A DNA stretch of 64,000 nucleotides, from NCBI GenBank assembly GCA_905221605.1, contig CAJNDS010002479.1:1127319-1191318 (forward strand). Reading direction: 5' to 3'. The position numbers and the translations under genes are program-made. Source of the stretch: Symbiodinium natans (taxonomy: Eukaryota > Sar > Dinophyceae > Suessiales > Symbiodiniaceae). Under the pieces are notes generated by a model that had not been told where the DNA came from, searched no databases, and was given only the letters and a program-made list of their open reading frames with translations. This document shows, piece by piece, positions 21,540-31,919 of the stretch. Position 1 is the stretch's first letter. Every line of letters starts with the position of its first letter.

Positions 21540-22444
21540 CTGCGCGTGCGCGTGCGCGTGCGCGTGCGCGTGCGCGTAGCGCGTCGCGCTTGCCGTGTGG
21601 CGTGTGCGTGTGCGTGTGCGTGTGCGTCCGTGTGCGGTGCGTGTGCGTGGCGTGTGCTGCGTGTGCGTCGTGTGCGTGCTGTGCGTGCTGTGCGTGCTGT
21701 GCGTGGCGTGCGCGTGCGTGCGCGTGCGTGCGCGTGCGTGCGTGTGCGTGCGCGTGCGTGCGCGTGCGTGCGCGTGCGTGCGTGTGCGTGCGTGTGCGTG
21801 CGTGTGCGTGCGTGTGCGTGCGTGTGCGTGCGTGTGCGTGCGTGTGCGTGCGTGTGCGTGCGTGTGCGTGCGTGTTCGTGCGTGTGCGCGCGTGTGCGTG
21901 CGTGTGCGTGCGTGTGCGTGTGCGTGTGCGTGCGTGTGCGTGCTTGTGCGTGCGTGTGCGTGCGTGTGCGGGCACGTGCGTGCGTGCGCGTGCTTGCGTG
22001 TGCGTGCGGTGCGTTCGTGTACGTGCGTGTTCGTGCGTGTGCGTGCGTGTGCGTGCGTGTGCGCTGCGTGTGCGTGCGTAGTGCGTGCGTGGCGTTGCGT
22101 GTGCGTGCGGTGGGTTCCTGGTGGTGTGTTGTGTGTGGTGTGTTGTGTTGTGGGTGCGTTCCGTGCGTGCGGTGCGTGCGTGCGTGCGTGCGTGCAGTGC
22201 GTGCGTTGTAGTGCGTGCTGCGTGCGTGCGTTCGTGTGTTGTGTTTGTGTGTGTTGTGTGGTGTTGTGTGTGTGTTGAGTGTGTTGGTTTGTTCGTGTGT
22301 GGTGTGTGTTTGTTGGTGTGTGTGTTGTGATGTTGGTTTCGGTGTGTGTGTGTGTGTTCGTGTGTGTGTGTGTGTGTGTTCGTGTGTGTTCGTGTTGTTC
22401 GTGTGTGTCGTGGTGTTCGTAGTGTGTCGTGTGTTGTGTTCGTG

Positions 22445-22527
<83 letters not shown>

Positions 22528-22795
22528 GTGTGTTCGTGTGTGTGTTCGTGTGTGTGTTCGTGTGTGTGTTCGTGTGTGTGTTCGTGTGTGTGTTCGTGTG
22601 TGTGTTCGTGTGTGTTCGTGTGTGTGTTCGTGTGTGTTCGTGTGTGTGTGTTCGTGTGTGTTCGTGTGTGTTCGTGTGTGTTCGTGTGTGTTCGTGTGTC
22701 GTGTGTCGTGTGTCGTGTGCGGTGTGTTTTCGCACATATACATATATGCATATAATTATATATGTACACATGTGTCTTTGTGTGTGTGTGTGTGT
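21460..22795. repeat. 1.3-kb GT/GC alternating microsatellite
   Basis: Almost perfect purine-pyrimidine alternation on the + strand: GTGC units at the left, then GTGCGTGCGC and GTGTGCGTGC, then GTGTGTTC and pure (GT)n near 22,450-22,520. Such sequence favours left-handed Z-DNA. Frames up to 465 residues made of His/Thr/Arg/Ala or Cys/Val occur on both strands and are artefacts. Confidence 0.95.
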
Positions 22796-23279
22796 CCTCC
22801 AGGGGGCTTCAATCAAGACTTATTCGGGGTATGGGGGCTGCAAATCCTTGGTGCTCCGCCAAGGGGTGGGCTCCTGATCGTGCTCTGCATCTTCCTTCTG
22901 CCTCGAAGCTTTCGGCTGAAGTTTTGTTTTTGGGAGTTTTTGTTGCTTTGGCTTTGGGCGTTCGGGCTTCAGATTTTCAAAGGGCTTTGGGTGGTTTAGG
23001 GTTTAACGGCTTTGGGGGGGCTGGCTTCAGGCTTCGGTGGGGGAAGGTTGGGGTGGGCAGTGCCTTGGGTTTAGGGCTCAGGGCGCTCTAACTTGAACCA
23101 GGCCCGCAGAAACCCCAAAACTTTAAACCTAAACTTTAGACCCTCAACTCTAAACCCTAAACCCTAAACCCTAGACCCTAAACTCAACATCCTAAAGCCC
23201 TAGTCGCCACCAGCGGTTTGGGGCAAAATGGTCGAGAATCAAGACTGGGTCTCCCACACTGGACCCTTTTTCGCCTTCT

Positions 23280-23372
23280 TTTTTTTTTTTTTTTCGGGGC
23301 GGGTGGGGGGGGGGGTGGGGGGGGGGTGAGGGTGGGTGGGGGGGTGGGGGTGGCGGGGGGGGGGAGGGGGGG
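23280..23372. repeat. T-tract and G-rich tract
   Basis: About 17 T followed by GGGGTGGGGGG-type sequence for 75 bp. It could form G-quadruplex structures on the + strand. Not coding. Confidence 0.9.
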
Positions 23373-23664
23373 GCCCTTAAACGGCTACCTAAGACTTTTA
23401 GGGTTTCGGGTTTAGCGTTAGGGTATGCCCAGAACCCAAGAAAGCAATATGTGTGAGACTCGGGCCTTCGGTGGTGTGAGGCTCTGGGTTTCGGGTTTGC
23501 GCTTCCCTGAGCTCTGAACCCCAAACCCCAAATCCTAAACCCTAAACCTTAAACCCGAAACCCTAAACCCTAAACCCTAACCCCAAATCCCAAGCCTAAA
23601 CCCTAAACCTAAATCCTAAGCCCTAAACCCTGAACCCAAATAAATCCCGTCTCATGCGAGGAAG

Positions 23665-23730
23665 GCAGCACTTCGGCTAGCGCTGTCAAACTGCTGGGAT
23701 GGGCAGTTCTGCAAGCTATCCTTCACGCCT
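23665..23730 (+). CDS. Candidate internal exon, 22 codons
   Basis: Acceptor GGAAG|GCA, donor CGCCT|GTAAAC. Reads AALRLALSNCWDGQFCKL then SFTP. Isolated; unknown family. Confidence 0.35.
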
Positions 23731-23944
23731 GTAAACCCTAAACCCTCCTTAGACCCAAAAACCTAAGCCCTAAACGCTAAAAAATCAGGGTTTTGGGTTT
23801 TCAGGTTGAGGGGTTTTTAGGTTTAGGGCGTAGGGTTTCCGAAATTCCTACACCCTAAACCCCCAAACCCTAAACCCTGAGCCTTAAGTCCTGTAGGATC
23901 CCGATCCGCACTTCAAAACCCAAAGCCTCAAACCGACTGCGCAG

Positions 23945-24019
23945 AAAGCGGATCCTGACTGGCGGCCTGCAGAAAACTCGGCCTCTGTGCGCCCTCCTGC
24001 CTCCGACACACCTATGTAG
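23945..24019 (+). CDS. Candidate terminal exon
   Basis: After TGCGCAG the frame reads KADPDWRPAENSASVRPPAS, DTPM, stop. The disordered composition suits a protein tail. The gap between this and 23,730 is CCCTAAA-type filler. Confidence 0.35.
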   Translation, partial: KADPDWRPAENSASVRPPASDTPM

Positions 24020-24925
24020 CCCCGAACCCTTAGACCCTAAACCCTGAACCTTACATCCTACACCCTACCCCCTCAAGGCTAAACCATAAACCATTCTGAA
24101 GTCTCCTGAAGCTGTGTTACAAACAAAGAAGCAACCTAACAGAGAGACGGAGGGTTCGTAGGTTTAGGGTTTAGGTTTAGGGCTTAGGGTTTAGGGTTCA
24201 GGGTTTAGAGTTTAGGGTTTAGGGCTGTTACTTGGAGGTGTGAGGCATTCGCTAAGCTGACAGTCAACCGGGACAAGCCCAGCGAGGGTCCCGCTTAGAA
24301 CTTGCCCCTAACCAGGACCAACCAGGGTGTCGGGGTCTTAGGAGTAATCAAGAGTTTCGGGTTTAGGATTAAGGGTTTTGGGCTTAGGTTTAGAGGTAGG
24401 CCCTGCGGATATTTTAAACCCCCTTATTGGCCCTATGAGGATCATGTTTAGCAAGATTCCTCAGAGGGCCATCCTAGAATTAAGCCTCCAAGAAGGAGCA
24501 AAGGGCCAATCCCCTCGACCACCCATCTTAGAAGGCACCCAGAAAACAAGAGGGGTCTACTTAGGGGCTGGGGGTTCAGGGCTTTAGGCTACATGTCCCC
24601 TACTTACCCTATACACCCTATATACCCTACAACCCCGAAATACCCTACACGCCTTAAATGCCTTTTATATCTTCCACCCTCAGAGCCAAACAGGAAAGGG
24701 GGGTGGGGGTCAGACCCGAAATCACCTCAACGTGTGGTGCCTCCAAGCGATCGCTGCCTGGCTTGGCTCCAGCCCCCAGCCCCGGTGGTACAAGGTTTAG
24801 GGTTTAGGGTTTAGGGTTTAGGCTTAGGGTTTCGGGTTTAGGGTTTAGGGTTCGGTTGCCCTTTGTTGGGTTCCGGGCTCCCTTCTAGAATTTCCCCAAC
24901 ACGAAAAGCAGACCCTGAATGTAGT

Positions 24926-25055
24926 ATTTTAATGGGGGCGATATACCGGTCACGGGGCTATGTGAAGTAGGGTATATACACTCACCAACATTAAACAGGA
25001 ACCTTATATACACTCACCAGAAACAGTAATGTAAACCCTACTTCATATACCCAAA
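24926..25055. mobile_element. Family H element
   Basis: ATATACCGGTCACGGGG, GAAGTAGGGTATATACACTC, ACCAACATTAAACAGG and CTTATATACACTCACCAG, closing CCCTACTTCATATAC. The same words occur inverted at 39,770-39,895. Confidence 0.65.
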
Positions 25056-25417
25056 ACTTACCTGCACTCTTCTTCTGCTATCATGAGAGCGTACTATGTG
25101 TGGTGTTAATCAAGTATTCAATAGTTGTACCAAAATACATCGGTCTTCGTATGTGTTTTACATGTAGTTTGTCCCTGCACTCAAGTTCTATCATGTTGAC
25201 CTTCTCATGAGGAGAGCATCGGCACGGTTGAGTGGATGAACCCTTCGTTCTAGAAACTTACCTTGCAAGGCAAGTGTTCAGAGGTTTAGGCTGTAGGGTT
25301 TAGGGTATAGGGTTTCGGGTTTAGGGTTCAGAGTCATGTTGAACATGTTGATTGCGGGAGCTGCAGACGATCCCCTGCGCGGCTTTTGGCGCGAAGTGGA
25401 GACCGACCAGATATTTG

Positions 25418-25537
25418 GACGCAGAGAGTAGGCCCTTTTTTCCTTTTTTAGGGGTTTAGGGTTTAGGGTTTAGGGTGTAGGATTTAGGGTTTAGGGTTTC
25501 GGGTCTGTTTTAATTTCTAGGTTACTCCTGGGTCTAG
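25418..25537. mobile_element. Family A copy, possible intron
   Basis: Starts GACGCAGAGAGTAGGCCC, is interrupted by a TTTAGGG array, and ends GGTTACTCCTGGGTCTAG. The sequence on each side is open, and the element begins GA and ends TAG, which are the splice dinucleotides used elsewhere here. Confidence 0.55.
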
Positions 25538-25790
25538 GATATACGATGTTTTGGCGGCGCCGCCGTCCAACAATGGCGTGCAGTGGTTTGTGAGAGCCGA
25601 GCGTGGAGGTCGTGGGCGATGTGTCTTTCACATATCTGAAGGGAGTTCTGGTCACACGATGCATCCGACGGCTGATCTCCAGCCGTTCGAAGAAGAGCCG
25701 TATCACCTGCAGAACGCCGCCGGATCCGTAAAGGTTGCTCGGGTCGCCCTGGTACTGTTTTTTGGGATCAGGTTCCACTTTCAGTCTCAC
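25538..25790 (+). CDS. Candidate exon after family A element
   Basis: Open about 84 codons from the element's TCTAG end: YDVLAAPPSNNGVQWFVRAE, GRCVFHISEGSSGHTMHPTA and LQNAAGSVKVARVALV. The opposite strand is open too (25,491-25,790). Not recognised. It precedes the possibly ubiquitin-like locus on the same strand. Confidence 0.35.
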
Positions 25791-26121
25791 TCAACTTCAC
25801 AACATCAACAGCCTCAGACAGGATTAGTGTATGTTATGCATTGTAAAAGCATAGCATATGCAGAGTATATGCATAGTATATGTATGTCTTCTGTAGAGGT
25901 CCTTTCTAGGGCCCCGGTTGTTTCCCAGGTCTGGCAGAACTGCCAGAAGACGCGAACCTGGCATAGGCCCTGGACATCCATAAAGATGTGGAGCACCACG
26001 CTGGTGCAACTCATGTACGAAGTTGTAGCTTGGTGTTCACGGTTTAGGGTTCAGGGCTTTTCTTGGGTTGTAGAGGATCTTAGGAGCATCTTATGCACAG
26101 GGTTTCACGGGCCAAGCCAAG

Positions 26122-26208
26122 GAAAATGCCGCCCTTCGGCTAGTCATGTGCAAGATCACAGGCGAGGTGATTTCCAAGATTACCATCCCACCTGACACGA
26201 GATGGAAG
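26122..26208 (+). CDS. Exon of a possible ubiquitin-like-domain protein
   Basis: Acceptor GCCAAG|GAA. The frame reads ENAALRLVMCKITGEVISKI then TIPPDTRWK. A beta hairpin (LRLVMCKITGE-VISKITIPPD) followed by a helix is the opening pattern of ubiquitin-like folds, which are common in dinoflagellate proteins; I cannot confirm the family. The donor TGGAAG|GAGTTC is of GA type, lies inside an 8-bp target-site duplication, and joins in phase to 26,344. Confidence 0.55.
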
Positions 26209-26210
26209 GA

Positions 26211-26337
26211 GTTCTTAAGGGAGGGGGGTTCAAGGTGTCCTCCCTACTACTCCCAAAGGCTCCTTAAGCTTCCTTAAGGTTCCTTAGGTACCTAAACCCC
26301 CCATGAAACCCCCCTCCCTTAAGCACCCCACCATAGC
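26211..26337. mobile_element. Family G element acting as an intron (introner)
   Basis: 127 bp with matching ends CTTAAGGGAGGGGGGTT and AACCCCCCTCCCTTAAG. It is bracketed by a perfect 8-bp duplication TGGAAGGA (26,203-26,210 and 26,338-26,345). Cutting at TGGAAG|GA in both duplicates removes exactly 135 nt and restores one frame (DTRWK-DARMQM). Confidence 0.7.
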
Positions 26338-26343
26338 TGGAAG

Positions 26344-26493
26344 GATGCCCGGATGCAGATGGCACCGGGTCTTCGGCACCTCCTCTCCAAGTCAAAGCTT
26401 GCCTTCGTCTCGCCCAGGGGAGAGCTTCTGACAACATCTGATGATGAGCGGTCCATTTCGGACATTCTCGGCTGCAGTGGCCTCCTGATGGAG
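26344..26493 (+). CDS. Second exon of the possible ubiquitin-like protein
   Basis: Acceptor GCTGGAAG|GAT, in phase with 26,122-26,208. Reads DARMQMAPGLRHLLSKSKLA, FVSPRGELLTTSDDERSISD and ILGCSGLLME. The SKLAFVSPRGELL...D...SISDILG stretch resembles the second half of a ubiquitin-like fold. A GAG|GA donor at 26,494 would avoid the TGA at 26,515. A different + frame (VANIILSHVQAESKQAIPEF) stays open past it, so the 3' side is unresolved. Confidence 0.5.
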
Positions 26494-27330
26494 GAGAAGT
26501 TGCAAATATCATCCTGAGCCATGTCCAGGCAGAGTCGAAGCAGGCCATCCCTGAATTTTTCTCCAAACACGGCGCTGATACTCCCTTGCATAGCCCTAAG
26601 TCAGACCAGAGTGTGGGGGGAGTAGCAGACGGGAGTTGCAAAGAAACTTGGTTCCCCCCCCAGCCCTTAAAGAACCTAACCCGCAGGAGGAAGGGAGTAG
26701 CCCTAAACCCTAAACCCTAAACCCTAAACCCAGAAGTAGACAACTCTAGGCCCTCCCGGGCCAAAGTGCCCACGAGGATGCGCAGGTGGCGGCCACCGTG
26801 GGCTTCAAACGTGCTAGGGTTCAGGGTTCAGGGTTTAGGGTTCAGGGTTTAGGGTTTGGGGTTAGCCAGGTTCTCTTGTTCAAGCTTAGAATCAAATGCC
26901 CTGATTGCCTGACAGGGTTGTATTCTTGCCTCCTTATGATGGTAGCGTAATGTCACCTCCTTAAGAAGGACCCAGTTTCGGGCGTCTTGGTTGAGTTGCA
27001 TGCTCTTTTCCGGCTAAAGGATGTATGCTTAGCCAAGCCCTGCAGACCCTAATCCCCAAGTCGCTACAGCCTAACTGCCTAGACAGATCTACTTACACCC
27101 CTTTAGGGTTTGCATGAGACAAAGCCCCTCACTTTTCATCCCATCATTCACTCGAAATGAGCCGGACATGTTGCAATGGCTAAACCTAGACGCCCCACCC
27201 CCCCTCCATGAGCCGTGAACCCTACACCCCAAGGCACTCCGTAGAAACCTCCTAAACCCTAGACCCTAAACCCCAAACCCTAAACCCTAAGCTCTAAACC
27301 CTGTAAACCCTAAACCCTTGCTCGCCCTAG

Positions 27331-27356
27331 GCCTGCGGCAGGACGTGGATGGAAAG
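27331..27356 (+). CDS. Candidate micro-exon
   Basis: Between CCCTAG|GC and AAG|GTGCAG, 26 nt: LRQDVDGK. Very short; supported only by consensus splice sites within telomere-like filler. Confidence 0.2.
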
Positions 27357-27649
27357 GTGCAGAATCGGGGGCATGGGCTTATAGCCCAAACCCTAAAAAC
27401 CCAAACCCTAGACCCTAAACCCTAAACCCTAAACCGCGGTATTTGGGACCTAGGGCCGATTGGGGTCGCCAGGGAACCCTACATCCTGAATCCGTGGTTA
27501 CAGGGTTCTACGCTGCTCGAAGCTTCGTGGTTAAGTAAGATGAAAGTATATTATATGAAGAATACCGAATGTTATCACATTAATGAAAAGCTAAGGAAAG
27601 ATGACAATGTACACTTTAGAAGTCAATATAAAGTGCCGACGCCATCGTT

Positions 27650-27800
27650 GGCATTTTGCAAAGCTTTGCGGGCATTGCGCATGCTTCGTTTGTGCGAATT
27701 CCGTGGGCATTGTGCAACATTCGTGAGCATTGTGCAAAATGTCTTGGGCATTGTGCAGATTGTCGTGGGCATCGTGCACAATTTCGTGGGTATTGCGCAA
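27650..27800. repeat. 21-bp minisatellite, about 6 degenerate copies
   Basis: GCATTGTGCAAAATGTCTTGG-type units repeat every 21 bp. Because 21 is a multiple of three the frames stay open (27,656-27,850), but the protein would be repetitive; I do not call a gene. Confidence 0.8.
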
Positions 27801-28195
27801 AAACGCGTGCCTGCTGGGCAGGGTTAGGGTCGACTGGTCTCGGGCTGTAGGGTTTAGGTACTACTGGGCCTTGGGCTTAGGGTTTTGGGTTACTAGACCT
27901 TGGGCTTTAGGGTTTAAGCCCCTAAAGCCTAAATCCTATACCCCAAACTGCAGAAGCCCGATAAACGCCTCAAACGCCAAACCCCTAAACCCTAACTGCA
28001 TAAAGCTTGTAAACCCAAACCCCAAACCCCTAACCCCTAAACTCCCTTAAAGCCCCTAAAGCCCTATGTGCAAGCCCTAGATGCCCGAAGCCCCCCAAAC
28101 TGCCCAACCCCCAAACCCCCAAACCCTAAGCCCTAAACCCTAAACCCTACTAAGCCCTGTACACCCTAAACCCTAAACCCTAGACCCTGCAAAAG

Positions 28196-28264
28196 GCGCA
28201 CCTCAACTCGGAGCGCCGCTCCCTGGCGGCGCTCGTGGACTCAGTGGAGCACGCCCGGATCTCA
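28196..28264 (+). CDS. Candidate exon, coiled-coil-like
   Basis: Acceptor CAAAAG|GCG. Reads AHLNSERRSLAALVDSVEHA then RIS, with leucines and valine at heptad-like spacing. Flanked by a CCCTAAA array before and TTTAGGG after. May belong with 29,878-30,282. Confidence 0.4.
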
Positions 28265-28433
28265 GGGGTTTAGGGTTTCGGGTTTAGGGTTTAGGGTTCA
28301 GGGCTTTTGGGGATTTTGGGGGGATGTAGTGTGTAGGGTTGATTGCGGTTTTGGGGTTTTGGTTTTGTGGTGCTTTGGGGTGTAGGGTTCAGGGCTGAGG
28401 GTGTAGGACTTCTTGTGGATGTGTCTTCGGCTA

Positions 28434-28538
28434 GGACCCAGAGTAGGCCTTTTATTCCCCTTTTGTAGGTTTAGGTTCCTCCATAAGCCCTTTAAACCAA
28501 AAGGGGTGCCCTTTTTGTTCCTAGGTTACTATTGGGTC
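28434..28538. mobile_element. Family A copy
   Basis: GGACCCAGAGTAGGCCTTTT ... TAAGCCCTTTAAACC ... GGTTACTATTGGGTC. Followed directly by an open block (TRNGFRTRQTKEWTHAGWQY) to 28,637. Confidence 0.7.
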
Positions 28539-28710
28539 ACCCGAAACGGGTTCCGGACACGCCAAACGAAGGAATGGACCCACGCGGGCTGGCAGTACAA
28601 AGTGTCTGAGTCCAGATATCAACCCCAAAAACCCTAATTTTGGGTTTGGGTTTAATTTAGGGTTTACGGTTTAGGGTTTAGGGTTTAGGGTTTGTAAACC
28701 AAGCGCAAAA

Positions 28711-28905
28711 GCCATCAACACTTCGTTTGCCGCAACCCTGCGTGCCGGCATATCACAGACAAGAGACACTGGGCACGACAGCTCTCACGATCTTGGGCAA
28801 GGACGGGCCCTCAGCTCCAGATTGACAGTTGAAGTCTCACCGAATTTATGGCTTCACTATGGGGTCCCTGTCTTATGTAGGCCCCGGCTCCTCTCCCCCA
28901 CCCTA
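28711..28905 (+). CDS. Open block, possible exon
   Basis: 65 codons: AINTSFAATLRAGISQTRDT, SSHDLGQGRALSSRLTVEV, PNLWLHYGVPVLCRP. It lies between TTTAGGG and CCCTAAA arrays. No domain recognised; exon ends not resolved. Confidence 0.3.
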
Positions 28906-28958
28906 AACCCTAAACCCTAAACCCTAAACCCTAAACCCTAAACCCTAAACCCTAAACC
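28897..28958. repeat. CCCTAAA array
   Basis: Nine regular units between two open blocks. Confidence 0.9.
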
Positions 28959-28977
28959 GTTGAGCAATCCTCCAAGG

Positions 28978-29034
28978 ACTTGGCTGCGCTCCGCGAAGAG
29001 GCACGGCCACCAGCCGACGACTTGAGGAACAGTT
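28978..29034 (+). CDS. Candidate exon, coiled-coil-like
   Basis: After TCCAAG: DLAALREEARPPADDLRN. Charged heptad-like start. The 3' end is uncertain (GAAGAG|GC or TTGAG|GA donors). Confidence 0.35.
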
Positions 29035-29582
29035 ACCCGATGGTTGGGGGGTTCAGGGTTTCGGGTTTAGGGTTTTAGGGTTCAGGGTTTCGGGTTTTAG
29101 GGTTTAGGGTTTAGGGTTTAGGGTTTCGGGTTTAGGGTTTTTAGGGTTTCGGGTTCAGGTTTGGGGTCTAGGGTTTGGGGTTCAGGGCCTTCTTTAAATT
29201 ATTCCATAGCTTGCAGGAGTATTCAGGCTACGGCTACAGCGTGTTCTCCCCCTGTCTTCGGGAGGAATTGTAGGCAGCGCGTATCAGGAGGCTTTGGGCA
29301 GCACAGGACAAAAGTACCCATTCTTGCTGGCTTGACAGGCCCCTTTCTTATGCTTAGGACTGGGTAGGTAACCTTTAACATTTTTGCTTATATGGAATCC
29401 TACTACCTATAAACAGGTTAACCTTTTCTGGGCTAGGGTATTCAGCCCCTTTCTTCGGTTGGTTTGAGTTTCAGGTTCCGGGTTTCTTCAGCTTTTCATG
29501 TGTCTGCACTTCCGCTGGATTCCCCGCTTGGCGCCCATCAAAAGGCGGCAGGGTCAGTTGCAGTGGAGATAAGGCCCCGGTT

Positions 29583-29668
29583 GGAACCCTAAACCCTAAA
29601 CCCTAAACCCTAAACCCTAAACCCTAAACCCTAAGCCCTAAACCCTAAACCCTAAACCCTAAACCCTA
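29583..29668. repeat. CCCTAAA array
   Basis: About 12 units with one CCCTAAG. Confidence 0.9.
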
Positions 29669-29877
29669 AAAGGACCCATAAGCTGCCCGAAACCCTAAAC
29701 CCTTTTTCTTCCTGGGTTACTCTTGGGTCTGGTTTAGGGGCCAGGGTTTAAGGTAGAGCACCTTCAACCATAGAGTCCCAGGGCCCCCCCAAAAAAAACT
29801 GGAATCCAAAAAGGGTTCGGGGTTTAGGGTTTAGGGTTTAGGGTTTAGGGTTTAGGTTTGAAGCTCTGAGACCGAAG

Positions 29878-29916
29878 GCGCAAACACACCACGAGCTGTC
29901 CCAGGAAGAGATGGAG
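29878..29916 (+). CDS. Coiled-coil exon 1 of a pair
   Basis: Acceptor CCGAAG|GCG, donor ATGGAG|GCGGGT (GC type), 13 codons: AQTHHELSQEEME. It joins in phase 0 to 30,230-30,282, giving a continuous heptad-like helix. Confidence 0.45.
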
Positions 29917-29954
29917 GCGGGTTTAGGGGGTTAGGAGGGTTGAGGGTTTAGGGT

Positions 29955-30044
29955 AAAGGTTCATGGGTAGCTATAAGTAGGGGTATAAGTAAGGTAACCT
30001 TTTTTTGCAACACTAAGGCACGACTACCCATGAACCTTCAGGTA
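29955..30044. mobile_element. Family C copy, inside the coiled-coil intron
   Basis: AAGGTTCATGGGTAGCTATAA ... GTAAGGTAACCTTTT ... CGACTACCCATGAACCTTCA. Inverted ends AAGGTTCATGGGTAG / CTACCCATGAACCTT match perfectly. Confidence 0.8.
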
Positions 30045-30229
30045 GGGTTTCGGTGCACGAAATTCACCCGAATCGAAACCCCAGATCGATGCGACTATCT
30101 CCTAGAACCCTTGAACCCAAAGAACCCTAGAATGCCTAGGACCCTAACCCTAAACCCTAACCCCTAAACCCTAAACTCTAAACCCTAAACCCTAAACCCT
30201 AGACCCTAACCCTCAACTCTGCTCCGCAG

Positions 30230-30282
30230 CTCGTCTCCGCGGAGCTGGAGCTGGCTCTGCAGAACTGTCGTGACGAGTCGCG
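30230..30282 (+). CDS. Coiled-coil exon 2 of a pair
   Basis: Acceptor CTCCGCAG|CTC, donor GTCGCG|GTCAGG. Reads LVSAELELALQNCRDESR. Hydrophobic residues fall every three or four positions. It may be an upstream part of ankyrin gene A, but no continuous frame was traced across 30.3-34.2 kb. Confidence 0.45.
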
Positions 30283-30389
30283 GTCAGGGACTTGGCTTTT
30301 CTGGTTCAGGTGTTTAGGGTTTAGGGTTGGGGCGGGGCTTTATTATTATTTGCATGGCCTCTACTATGACGGAAATGCTCGCCGGTAAC

Positions 30390-30800
30390 GGGGCTTGTAA
30401 CAGAAACTGTAACGGAAAGGAGCGGAGCTAAAGCGGATTTGTCGCGGAGCTGTAACGGAGCCGTATCGGAAGGCTGCAACGGATCGCTACCGGCTGCAGC
30501 GATGCTGTAACGGAAGCTGTAACGGAACTGTAACGGAGCTGTACAACTGAGCTGTAACGGGAGCTGTAACGGAGCTGTAAGGGAGGTGCAACGGAGCTGT
30601 AACGGAGCCGCATAACTGAGCTGCAGCTGTAACGGAGCTGTAACGGAGCTGCAACGGAGCTGCAATGGAGCTGTAACGGGCTGCAACGGAACTGTAACGG
30701 AAGCTGTAAAGGAGCTGTAACGGAGGTGCAACCGAGCTGTAGCGGAGCTCTAGCGGAAGGTGTGACGGTGATGTAACAAAGCTGTAATGGAGGGCCTACG
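30390..30800. repeat. 11-bp minisatellite GAGCTGTAACG
   Basis: About 35 degenerate units (GAGCTGTAACG, GAGCTGCAACG, and 12-13-bp variants). Open frames on the - strand (30,321-30,820) are a by-product: an 11-bp period rotates the frame. Confidence 0.9.
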
Positions 30801-31092
30801 GTGGGTAGCACAAATCCCATAGTAAATGATGGTAGAGCCCACCCCCAAGTTTAGGGTTTGGGCTTTAGGGTTTAGGGGTTTAGGGTTTGGGGTTTCGGGT
30901 TTAGGGTTAGGATTGAGGGTTTGAGAATTTGGAGAAAAGGGGGTGGTAGGGTATCATCTGAGTTTGGCCGTCATCAGAGGGTGGGGGTTTGGGGTTTCAT
31001 TTCGGGTTCGTGTTCTGGGATTCATTCGCGGCTGTTCAGGGGTTTTGGGATTTTAGGGCTTTAGGGCTATTGCTTGGCTACAGATAGTCAAG

Positions 31093-31163
31093 GCATCGCA
31101 ACCCGCAAAAGTTCGAATTGTTTCGTGGGTTGTTGGCATGTTTTGCTCTGTTCCTTTGCGAAC
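31093..31163 (+). CDS. Candidate internal exon
   Basis: Acceptor TCAAG|GCA, donor GCGAAC|GTTAGT. Reads HRNPQKFELFRGLLACFALF then LCE, partly hydrophobic. Family unknown. Confidence 0.35.
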
Positions 31164-31631
31164 GTTAGTCAAAATGAACTAACAGGGCGGGCGTGGCATT
31201 GAAGCTGTGACATGTGTGTGTGTGTGTGCGTTCAAGGCGTTCTGAGAGCCGTTGAGCTTCTTGGGCTTAAACGCTTTATAGACGACCCTAAACCCTAAAC
31301 CCCAAATAAACCCGAAATAATCCCTGGTTTAGAGGTTTCCGCCAGTTTGGACGTTTGCTCGCAGGTAGTTCAAGTGAGTTTCAAGCACACCAAATAACAA
31401 GCACCGATGTCATACTAGGACTCCCTAAAGAAGCCTAGCTTAGACAACTGGCCAAATCATGAACCGAAGAGCCCTAAACCCTAAACCCCAAACCCCAAAC
31501 CCCAAACCCTAAACCCTAAACCTTAAACCCCAAACCCCAAGCCTAAACCCCAAACCCCAACCCTAAACCCTAAGCCCCAAAAAAAACCTAAACCCTAAAC
31601 CCCTAAGCCTTCCGGGGCTTTAGCAGCCGAG

Positions 31632-31671
31632 GCTTCTGAAAGGGAACTCTGCCCTGAGTGGGATGCCGGAG
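31632..31671 (+). CDS. Candidate internal exon with GC donor
   Basis: Acceptor GCCGAG|GCT, donor GCCGGAG|GCC: ASERELCPEWDAG. Between CCCTAAA and TTTAGGG arrays. Confidence 0.35.
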
Positions 31672-31801
31672 GCCGAGCCGAAGTTTAGGGTTTAGGGTTT
31701 AGGGCTTAGGGTTTATAGGGTTTGTGAAGTGCAGGGTTTAGGGTTTAGGGTGGAGGAGACTCGTGGTTGAGACAAGTTTTTAAGGTTTTGTTTTTGGTTA
31801 G

Positions 31802-31914
31802 TCCCTAAACCCTAAACCCTAAGCCCCAAACCCTAAACCCTACACCCTACACCCCAAACCCTAAACCCTAAACCCTAAACCCTAAACCCTAAACCCTAAA
31901 CCCTAAACCCTAGC
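31802..31914. repeat. CCCTAAA array with CCCTACA variants
   Basis: About 16 units; a run of CCCTACA/CCCCAAA variants in the first third, then ten perfect units. Confidence 0.9.
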
Positions 31915-31919
31915 TTCCC

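Noticed and set aside
21364-22769. Frames of 459 and 465 residues rich in His/Thr/Arg on the - strand, and Cys/Val frames on +
   Set aside because: They are translations of the GT/GC microsatellite; composition is set by the repeat.
30321-30820. Two - strand frames of 130 and 136 residues rich in Leu/Ser/Thr
   Set aside because: Generated by the 11-bp minisatellite.
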